From Wallemia ichthyophaga EXF-994 (lineage: Eukaryota; Basidiomycota; Wallemiomycetes; Wallemiales; Wallemiaceae): a DNA stretch of 40,563 nt. A program made the translations under genes and the position numbers. The notes below the pieces were generated by a model. It searched no databases. It was not told the DNA's origin and worked only from the letters and a program-made list of their open reading frames with translations. Position 1 is the stretch's first letter. The number at the start of each line of letters is the position of its first letter. Of the stretch, positions 31,392 through 40,563 are shown piece by piece. The stretch covers positions 1 to 40,563 of the forward strand of contig NW_008806303.1 in NCBI RefSeq assembly GCF_000400465.1, given 5' to 3'.

Positions 31392-32288
31392 TTATAGTTT
31401 AAATGCTGTCAAATGTGATTGAAATCCCTTTTCGAGTAGCTCATCCTTGCTCATTTCATATATCAGAGCATCTGCTATAAAGTTAGCGCAGGTATTCTGC
31501 ATTTCCTCAGGTACTTGATGCTTCACTTCTTGCAGCGACTTGAACATGACAACTGATTTGCTGTCCTGTGCGTACAAATCATCTAGCTGCCTAATGAATT
31601 CTAATTGGTGCTTTGGTGCAACAAGCTTGTCGCTACCACCACTCAAAGCCATTATTTTCTTACCCTTCCATGCATCCTTTGAGTGCGCGAGAGACAGCAT
31701 AGGGTCGTATCTGTTGAGTTGCCCTGTGAAAGCAATTGATGGGTTGATGTTGATGTTCCTACTATCAGCTCTCTCTTTCATTAAAGAGAGGTAATCAGCA
31801 CAGGCTATGATAGGAACACCGACGGTGATTCTTTCATCCTGGTGCAAGGACATCCAGGTAGCATGACCGCCCAGACTAACACCAATACAACCGTAGTCAA
31901 CGATGTTATGTTGATCATGAGGGAATAAAAAGGAAGGGATATAGTCTATAAGGTAGCTGACGTCTCTAGATGTACCTTGTTGAATCGAGAACATATCAAT
32001 AAAGTGATTTTGGTTATCTGGCCAGCCTTGATTGTGTAAGTCATTGATAAGCCTAGAACCGTGATTACGCTGGTCAAAGGAGACGACTATTAAATCTCTT
32101 TTGCGTAATTCAGATTGACGAGAAGCTGTTAGACACTTGGACGCAATCGATGAATATCGATCACCGCACTGGGTCTCACCTCTGCCGTGGAGCAAGAAAA
32201 CAACGACAACGTCTCTTTTAATGGAATCTAAGGAAAGATGGTCTAATCCGTAAACAATACATTTTATACCACCAATTACGAATTCCAT
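31392..32288 (-). CDS. alpha/beta hydrolase-fold protein, function unknown
   Basis: A single exon of 298 residues starting MEFVIGGIKCIVYG. The alpha/beta hydrolase fold is indicated by VVFLLHGRGET (oxyanion strand-turn), VVSFDQRNHGSR, the nucleophile elbow GVSLGGHA (Ser), the strand IMALSGGSDKLVAP (candidate Asp) and EVKHQVPEEM (candidate His), in the right order for a Ser-Asp-His triad. No signal peptide or membrane segment is evident. The frame is open upstream beyond this ATG, but that sequence overlaps the twinfilin coding region on the other strand, so the 32288 start is preferred. Substrate cannot be inferred. The stop is 17 bp from the convergent Utp12-domain gene. Confidence 0.82.
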   Translation of the reverse strand: MEFVIGGIKCIVYGLDHLSLDSIKRDVVVVFLLHGRGETQCGDRYSSIASKCLTASRQSELRKRDLIVVSFDQRNHGSRLINDLHNQGWPDNQNHFIDMFSIQQGTSRDVSYLIDYIPSFLFPHDQHNIVDYGCIGVSLGGHATWMSLHQDERITVGVPIIACADYLSLMKERADSRNININPSIAFTGQLNRYDPMLSLAHSKDAWKGKKIMALSGGSDKLVAPKHQLEFIRQLDDLYAQDSKSVVMFKSLQEVKHQVPEEMQNTCANFIADALIYEMSKDELLEKGFQSHLTAFKL

Positions 32289-32325
32289 CGTGGCAGTAGC
32301 GGTTGAACCAGCCCTATCATCATTC
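32289..32325. promoter_or_regulatory. 37-bp spacer between divergent hydrolase and twinfilin start codons
   Basis: Both genes start within 37 bp of each other on opposite strands, so promoter elements must extend into coding sequence. No motif is claimed. Confidence 0.4.
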
Positions 32326-33412
32326 ATGTCGGTAAATTCAGGGATACAGCCAACAGCAGCGCTAGCCAAAGAGTTTGAAGAGTCAAATAGATTCGAATCA
32401 ACGGTGCGCTGTTTGAAAGTTGAGATTATCGATGAGCAGCTACGATCAACCCAGTGCACAGATATAAGTGGTGATGAGAATGAGGATTATAAGAACTTAT
32501 ACAAAGTACTATCAAACAATATACCCGCATTCCTATTATTCAAGCAGGATAATAAGAAGTTCAGAATTATACACTACGCGCCGGAATCTGCTTCAATTAA
32601 GCTCAAAATGATCTACTCGAGTTCACGCGCCAGCCTCGAAAAACAGCTTGGATCACAGTTTTTTATCAAAACTGACTTTATTGACGATATAAAACAATTC
32701 AGCGAAGATGCTGATGCTCCTACGCATCCTTTCAAGGTTATTCAAGAAGCTGATAAGCCTTATTCGGAGAAGGAAAGGCAGTTGAATGAGATCGATGACC
32801 TCATAAAGTCGTCTGGTAGTCTATCCAAGGTTACTCAGTCTATCAAGTTCAATTGGAATGAGGACGTCACTCAGGCACTAAACGAAATTGTAAACAATGA
32901 GCACAATTTTGTGCAGTGTGTGGGTCGTCAGCTTGATGAAGGCGGCTGCGATGAAATACTGACGAAACTTTAAGGGTATTGATATGAAAACAGAGACTAT
33001 TATCCTCGAATCCAAGAAGAATGTTGAGCTTGTGAATGTCAGAGACAATATATCCACAGACGAGCCAAGGTACACGCTATACAAAATGAAAGGCGGGGAT
33101 TATAGTAAGCACCTTTGCTTATCTCACCACTAATCTGATACAACCTCAGTCTTCATTTACACGTGTCCACCCACTTCAAACATCAAGTCGAGGATGTTGT
33201 ACAGTTCCTCTGCGACCAACTTCCCAAGCTCGATACAGAGTACCTTCACTATCGTTATCAAGAAGAAATTAGAAACGAATGATCCTGCCGAGTTATCAGA
33301 TGTACATATCAACGCTGAGCTTAATCCGACGAAGGCCTCGACAATAACAGAAGAAATCAAATTCAGTAAGCCACGTGGCCCAGCGAACAGGAGAAGAGTT
33401 ATTTACAACTAA
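32326..33412 (+). CDS. TWF1: twinfilin (two ADF-homology domains)
   Basis: Actin-monomer-binding and barbed-end regulator of cortical actin. Exons 32326-32919, 32975-33104 and 33150-33412 give 328 residues (yeast Twf1 332). The first ADF-H domain spans about residues 1-140 with the FFIKTDF strand. The second begins around SLSKVTQSIKFNWNEDV, passes the first intron at NFVQC/GIDMKTETIIL, and has the actin-binding stretch CPPTSNIKSRMLYSSS followed by a long helix. The basic C-terminus KPRGPANRRRVIYN is typical of twinfilin tails. Both introns (55 and 45 nt) are supported by alignment continuity. The start MSVNSGIQPTAALA is the family N-terminus. Confidence 0.93.
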
Positions 33413-33470
33413 AATTTATACATTTTTTGATTTCGGAGATCTTGTCCTAAAGCCCTGTGTAAAAACAATC

Positions 33471-36207
<2,737 letters not shown>

Positions 36208-36318
36208 GTTTTTAGAATATGTAAATGATTAAATGATTTGATAGATAGATTTTTTCTCTTTATGGTCTATTTCGGACACTTTTAAGATAGCAATCTAATC
36301 TTGCGAGCTATCATCATA

Positions 36319-37014
36319 ATGAAATCGATATTGAAGAATACGCAAGCGGAGCAACAGCATAGGGATGACCACGGGCTGACGTGGGACGAAGAGAACATAG
36401 CCGTCACTGAAGCGCAAAAAGACTCAACGATGAAAGTGACTGAGCCGTGAGTAGCGAGGTTTGAGTGCAGGAATGTTAGTAACACGGCTGCCCGCAGCAA
36501 AACGCCATACGTTAAGTACAATGCAGAGAGTAAGTAGATTGGAAGAGCACAGGACAAACACTCGTCTTATACACTCACACTCACAGCCGATACGGTGGAG
36601 AACATCAACGATATCCCTGGACTTACACTCGACAGCCACCGCTCACCCTCATCGCCTCCTTCTACCAGCCCCAGCTCGAGATCGGCGTCGTTCAGTTTAC
36701 CCCCTGAGCATATCGACGACGTCAGGTCAGAGCTCAGGGGCCAGCAGAGGATAGTCAATACCGGCACAGAAGATGAGCACGAGTATGGTGATGAGACTGA
36801 GCAGGATGTAGAGAAACACAAAGATTTCGAGAAAAAGAGGGGAAAGCACTAGTGAGTTTGGTCGTTTTGTGTGGTGTTAAATCTGTGAAATCTGACTCAA
36901 ATAACTAGCTCAAACGAGGCAGAAGCTATGCGTAAAGCCGCAGCACTTATCGCAAAGGAAGATGACGACGATGACAACAATCCGGTTACTAACGGTACTT
37001 CAAATTCGCACTAG
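36319..37014 (+). CDS. GLC8: protein phosphatase inhibitor 2 / Glc8-like regulator of PP1
   Basis: Small intrinsically disordered regulator of type-1 protein phosphatase. Exons 36319-36446, 36498-36529, 36587-36851 and 36909-37014 (introns 51-57 nt) give 176 residues. The N-terminal MKSILKNTQ corresponds to the KGILKN PP1-binding box. LTWDEENIAVTEAQ and TMKVTEPKTPYVKY match the inhibitor-2 central segment, with a TP site equivalent to the GSK3-phosphorylated threonine. FEKKRGKHYSNEAEAM corresponds to the HYNE helix that enters the PP1 active site. The protein ends in an acidic tract. The small second exon (32 nt) carries KTPYVKYNAE. Overall arrangement and order of the three PP1-contact motifs support the call. 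Confidence 0.88.
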
Positions 37015-37450
37015 TTGTGTTGCGGTCTGATCACCACTTGCGCTTCAGCTAGCGCTCTTGATCTTTAATCTGCCTCGTTTAAACCCCCCGGCATTCTATA
37101 ATTCTCCTCTTTCCCGCTATGTTTATAAATCTTATCCTGGTCATGAACGCTTTATCATTAACGGCAGCATATCTATTTACGCTTTGCTCTTTGAGTCCAT
37201 TACTGCTCTTCTTTTCGCTTCTTGATCAGTCCAATTTGTATGTCCTCGAATTGGCAGAAAATTTGAGATCGCAGCATGACACACTTGGGAGCACATATTA
37301 TGCATTCAAAAAGAGATAAATCAAATTTGATGTAAGTGCACGCGCATTTAAAGCTCTTAAAAACTAGCCCAAGGCCAAAATTCATTAAAATTTAAAACTT
37401 TCATACAAGGTCACTATATAGATTTACTTGAAATAGCTGATGCTATCAGG
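37015..37450. other. intergenic region between GLC8 and the inverted-repeat element
   Basis: 436 bp, increasingly AT-rich to the right. It contains a 66-codon hydrophobic plus-strand frame starting at 37119 (MFINLILVMNALSLTAAYL) that I could not link to any family and do not call as a gene. No RNA gene or repeat was recognised. Compact, gene-dense organisation ends here. Confidence 0.4.
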
Positions 37451-37955
37451 TTGTAAACGTCTTGATCTTTGTGAGGTGAAATTTTGCACAAAGGGCAAGG
37501 CGCTGAGATTATTAAGAGAATTAAGTCTGAAATGTATAAGAGTAAAAGTAATCGTTTAAATAGTTTAGATTTGGAGTCTTCTCCTTGTGGTCACTCAACC
37601 CATTGTCCTCCATGTTCCTGCTTTACGCCCGCCGTCCAACCTGATCGGGGAGATACACATCCTCATAAGGTCTGTAAGGATACGGCCCTCTACGCAAAGG
37701 ACTAGGATCACCCCCAGGAACCTCGTCCAACTATAAATAGAACAGAGAACAATGAGAATAAAGAACAATGAAGATTATGCATGATTATGCACGAGAACAA
37801 TGAAGATAACGAAACAATGGGAATAAAACCTAGAATTCTAAACTATTTACACAACTACTTTAATATTGATACATCTTAGACTTCATTCTTTTATTAATCT
37901 CAGCGCCTTGCCCTTTGTGTGCAGTTCAACCTCACAAAGATCAAGACGTTTACAA
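37451..37955. mobile_element. 505-bp element with 119-bp terminal inverted repeats (MITE-like)
   Basis: The left arm 37451-37569 and the reverse complement of the right arm 37837-37955 align without gaps over 119 bp, with about 19 differences by hand count (~84% identity). Both start TTGTAAACGTCTTGATCTTTG and end TAAATAGTTTAGA. The centre (~267 bp) is not palindromic and contains a short coding-like stretch on the minus strand. The right end stops exactly at the base before the tRNA-Ile gene. No clear target-site duplication longer than GG is visible. No transposase is encoded, so it would be non-autonomous. It could also be a fold-back locus producing hairpin RNA. Confidence 0.65.
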
Positions 37956-38036
37956 GGTCTCTTAACTCAGTTGGTTAGAGTGTGGAGCTAATACTAGAAT
38001 ACTCCAAAGTCGCAGGTTCGAGCCCTGCAGGGACCA
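37956..38036 (+). tRNA. tRNA-Ile (AAT) with a 7-nt intron
   Basis: Clover-leaf: acceptor GGTCTCT/AGGGACC (one G-T pair), D arm ACTC-AGTTGGTTA-GAGT, anticodon stem TGGAG/CTCCA, variable AAGTC, T arm GCAGG-TTCGAGC-CCTGC, discriminator A. The anticodon loop is 14 nt, CTAATACTAGAATA. The usual 7-nt loop CT-AAT-A...A leaves a 7-nt insert (CTAGAAT) after position 37, the standard eukaryotic intron site. Anticodon AAT decodes Ile. A T-run at 38042-38045 can serve as RNA polymerase III terminator. Box B GGTTCGAGCCC is intact. Confidence 0.93.
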
Positions 38037-38183
38037 AAATATTTTGCTTCTTCACATTATGTTTTGAACGACAGTGTCCTGCTATTGTTTATATGTTCGT
38101 AGCACATTCACACAACGCTCGCAAATTAGCAAAAAAGCGTGAAATATTATGTACAGAGGCATTTAGGATTAAAAATTAAACCA

Positions 38184-38229
38184 TCTGACGACGAATCAGA
38201 CATCGGAGGTGAGAATCCTCTTGGGCCCA
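38184..38229 (+). pseudogene. tRNA 3'-half remnant, tRNA-Arg(ACG)-like
   Basis: Anticodon-stem/loop TCTGA-CGACGAA-TCAGA, variable CATC, T arm GGAGG-TGAGAAT-CCTCT, then TGGGCCC and A, followed by a CTTTCCTTTTTG T-run. The loop resembles the tRNA-Arg loop CTACGAA with T33 changed to G, and the T loop lacks TTC. No matching 5' half (acceptor GGGCCCA, D arm) is visible within about 150 bp upstream. It is most likely a decayed or partial tRNA copy. Confidence 0.45.
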
Positions 38230-38537
38230 CTTTCCTTTTTGTCCGAACAATCGTAATCCTCATTGAATAACTACCCTGTTTTGACGCTACATGCATTCCA
38301 GATGCACTTATTCCTGAAAAAATTTCGTCAAGAAATTTTCGTTTGCTTAGCTGTGTCAGAGATCAGCTTATTTCAAAAGCATGTTTGTAGATAAGCAAAC
38401 AAAATGCAGTATATGAGATACAAAGGATTAAATTACAGTAGTGAGTAGAGATAGTATTCGAATTTGTGTTGTATTCGGTTGTATTTGATTGTCTTCGTTG
38501 CATTCGAAAGTCAAACTAACCAGTCATTTTACTGTTC

Positions 38538-38579
38538 AACTGAGCCACAAATGTGGCTGAACCAATATTTGGCTCAGTT
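38538..38579. repeat. nested inverted repeats
   Basis: AACTGAGCCA (38538-38547) is matched by its exact reverse complement TGGCTCAGTT (38570-38579). Inside, AGCCACA-AA-TGTGGCT forms a second perfect 7-bp hairpin that shares the left arm. The two stems are mutually exclusive. It may be a remnant of a terminal repeat or a regulatory hairpin; function unknown. Confidence 0.5.
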
Positions 38580-38604
38580 TCACACCAATATGTACCGCAG
38601 CGCG

Positions 38605-39018
38605 TTATTGTTTAACTGATGTCACAAACTTCTGATCCGATTTAAACTCTACTTCTACAGCTTTGAATTCTCGAAATGTACTGGCCCGAAGCCAAATCCC
38701 TCTATTCAGAAATGGGATCTCCTTAAATTTCTTTGTATAATTTACATTCAATAATTGTGTAATGTTCCGGTATGAGATGTATTTGGAATGCTGAAGATGC
38801 TACAAGAATAATGCTTTTGCGAAGTTGCTCAATGCGCTTAACTTCTCACATACTGGGTCATTTGCAAGGTGAGCTAAGTACTATTGCTATTCATGGATTC
38901 CATATATACCACAATACATCTTAAAATCGTTCTGCCTTTTCAAAAACTCCTCCACAAGCCGTCATTGAAGGATAAAAACTGTAGTTTTGCAGCTTTCAAT
39001 ATTTACTGAAGATAAATC
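38605..39018 (-). pseudogene. decayed protein-coding frame with four internal stops
   Basis: One continuous 138-codon frame ends at a natural-looking stop but is broken by TGA or TAG at codons 19, 44, 46 and 73. Between them the translation looks like real protein, not low complexity: RLVEEFLKRQNDFKMYCGI, HLANDPVCEKLSALSNFAK, HSKYISYRNITQLLN and EIPFLNRGIWLRASTFREF, then SDQKFVTSVKQ. The family is not recognised. Setting and decay suggest a mobile-element protein relic. Splicing around one or two of the stops cannot be fully excluded. Confidence 0.4.
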
Positions 39019-39536
39019 GGTTAATTGTTACAATTTCATTCACTCGATTGAATAGAGGTGATCAACTCAGCTAGCAAAACATCAATAAGTTGAAAAAACC
39101 AAACACTGACATGACATACAATGTCTCACTGTGCAATTTTACCTATGTTGAGCTGGTCAACACACCAGCTTGAATACTGAATCATTAATTACATAAATGG
39201 TAACGTGAGCCTGATCAGTACACTATTCAACCCGATAAAATCAAAAAAAAATTGGTAAATTGCCGTTGATAAAACTGGTTATGTTTACGTGAACTCAAAT
39301 TATGTTTGATTAATTGGTTGAGCGTCAAAGTTCTCCTCATTGCGAAGTAGTAACAGTAAAATCAAATGCATAGTTAAAGCGATACAAAGTAATAATTGCG
39401 CCCATTTATATTTCTTAGGTTGGTATTTTGTATTCCTGGGACACTCATTTGTATATACAGCGTTTTTTCGTTTGCTTCGTAAAGATTTATTAGAATTAAG
39501 TCTGTCTAGCTGGAGGCCGGGCAGATATTACAGGCT

Positions 39537-39677
39537 TCATTGAGAGTTCGTGAAATATTTAGGGGTTGAGAATTCGTATAATGCTTGTATGTTCTGTAAG
39601 TTGCGTAGCATCGCTCCTAATTCGAACCTCATTCCGAGTACGATCACTTTTCTCCGTAATGTCGATCTTGCTTGCTC
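39537..39677 (-). pseudogene. short coding relic A (RFELG-type repeat)
   Basis: A 47-codon frame without its own ATG at the start, containing ARSTLRRKVIVLG, MRFELGAMLRN and ending FTNSQ. Over about 24 residues it matches relic B (ARITLRRKITKIN, IRFELGPILRN) at roughly 15 positions, on the same strand about 700 bp away. Both share the DNA core GGTTCGAATTAGG. Family unknown. Confidence 0.35.
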
Positions 39678-40198
39678 TCATATACTTCACAGATAAAAAT
39701 CATGTGTGCTTTCGTATCATCCACCTTGCACAATGATGAATAATTTTCAACAAAATGACTTGATTTTCATCGCGTGGTAGGTACATTGACTGGGTTTCAA
39801 ATTACGTGATAAATCTTATCTGTCAAAAAGCGTCTGATACTGGCTCATTTGTCTGAACTGTGAGAACGATACATTTTTCGAAAATTTGCTTGAGTGATTA
39901 ATTGATTTATATAGGTTTGATGGAGAAACATTTCTTATTTCCATGACTTTCGATAGTTCTTTTTGGATTTGCATTATTTGATAAAATTACAGGTAAATAC
40001 AATTAAACATTTTTTTTTTTGTTGCTAACTACGAAAGGTACATAGTCTTCAGTGAAATTTTGTTTGGACAAATGATTGTGTATATGATGATGAAATCTGA
40101 ATATATTGTTAGAACGATACATGTTTGAGACTGCGTTTTTCAATACTTCTTAAAGCATGAGGAGTCAAAGGGGGTGCTGAATTTACTGGAAGCGTTTC

Positions 40199-40393
40199 TT
40201 AACTAGCGTCGTAATTTGTAAATTGTTGTTGGTTCTCAATTACATTGAACCACCGGAGTATCTTTTGTACGTAGTTAATTGCGGTTTGAAGAACTCGTAA
40301 AGGACTTGTAGAGAGTGCGTTTCTGAGTATTGGACCTAATTCGAACCGGATATTGATTTTGGTAATCTTTCTTCTTAATGTGATTCTGGCCAT
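40199..40393 (-). pseudogene. short coding relic B (64-codon frame, RFELG-type repeat)
   Basis: An open frame from an ATG at 40393, MARITLRRKITKINIRFELG, ending ENQQQFTNYDAS. Its N-terminal part is similar to relic A, which argues that the similarity reflects a once-coding repeated sequence and not chance. It is not recognised; it could be a fragment of a transposon protein or a lineage-specific small protein. Confidence 0.35.
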
Positions 40394-40545
40394 TATATGT
40401 TTTCTGCGTATGAAGATTCTATGCGAGATGGTATACTCTGTGACACATGCACTGCATTTAGGTGGAGGGTGTATTGTGTAGAATGTAAAATTTGAGAGTC
40501 AAAACGATGTAGGATTATATAAGGTATAAGATTTCGATTCTCCAA

Positions 40546-40563
40546 GGTCTCTTAACTCAGTTG
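40546..40563 (+). tRNA. tRNA-Ile 5' end, second copy, cut by window edge
   Basis: The last 18 bases, GGTCTCTTAACTCAGTTG, are identical to the start of the tRNA-Ile at 37956. Upstream flanks differ (TCTCCAA here, the inverted-repeat element there), so it is an independent gene copy. The rest lies outside the window. Confidence 0.8.

Larger units (their letters stand above)
38230..40545. other. AT-rich gene-poor region between two tRNA-Ile genes
   Basis: About 2.3 kb without an intact, recognisable gene. It contains nested palindromes at 38538-38579, a minus-strand decayed frame (38605-39018), and two mutually related short coding relics (39537-39677 and 40199-40393), each listed separately. 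Base composition and lack of open frames contrast sharply with the rest of the window and suggest a transposon graveyard. Confidence 0.6.

Noticed and set aside
37119-37319. 66-codon hydrophobic frame MFINLILVMNALSL...
   Set aside because: Begins with an ATG and could be a small membrane protein, but no family, splice partner or other support; kept only as a remark in the intergenic entry.

Overview
The window is a compact fungal nuclear genome segment. Its protein-coding part (about 1-37,000) is packed with conserved single-copy eukaryotic genes. These are interrupted by very short introns (41-61 nt) with GT..AG ends, and several have a CTAAC/CTAAT-like branch site near the acceptor. The fused mitochondrial ARG5,6 polyprotein, a fungal 1,3-beta-glucan synthase, a fungal type II myosin and SDHAF1/MTC1-type genes all point to a fungus. 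Intron density and protein character suggest a small-genome basidiomycete, possibly Wallemia; that name is an inference from gene style, not from a database match.

Left part (1-17,952): the 3' end of FKS1, then RBG1 (minus), LCP5, an MTC1-like gene, CAF40 (minus), BRX1, a mitochondrial-type adenylate kinase, the dynamin VPS1, an amino-acid permease, the 24-kDa complex I subunit, a short spliced membrane-protein gene (minus), SAD1 (minus) and SDHAF1. I rebuilt exon structures by joining frames at GT/AG sites so that conserved protein sequence stays continuous and the total length is a multiple of three. Most proteins come out close to the usual length of their family.

Middle (17,970-29,420): a type II myosin heavy chain gene and the AP-1 mu subunit gene APM1, both on the minus strand, sit in a direct tandem duplication of 4,895 bp (19,433-24,327 and 24,328-29,222). 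I saw no differences between the copies. One intact myosin gene and one intact APM1 remain. Between them lie a myosin copy without most of its tail and an APM1 copy without its first 66 codons, joined at the duplication junction.

Right part (29,454-37,014): RPB7, DPH3 (minus), a Utp12-domain gene, an alpha/beta hydrolase (minus), twinfilin, ARG5,6 and a protein phosphatase inhibitor-2 gene. Many neighbours are head to head with only 33-105 bp between start codons, or tail to tail with 15-50 bp between stops.

The last 3.5 kb is different: AT-rich and almost without intact genes. It holds a 505-bp element with 119-bp terminal inverted repeats that ends exactly at the first base of a tRNA-Ile gene, a tRNA-like 3' half, relics of decayed reading frames, and the first 18 bases of a second tRNA-Ile copy at the window edge. 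No new multi-gene system is evident. The most unusual signals are the tandem duplication with its chimeric junction, the inverted-repeat element abutting the tRNA, a hidden spliced membrane-protein gene, and a 6-nt microexon in VPS1.
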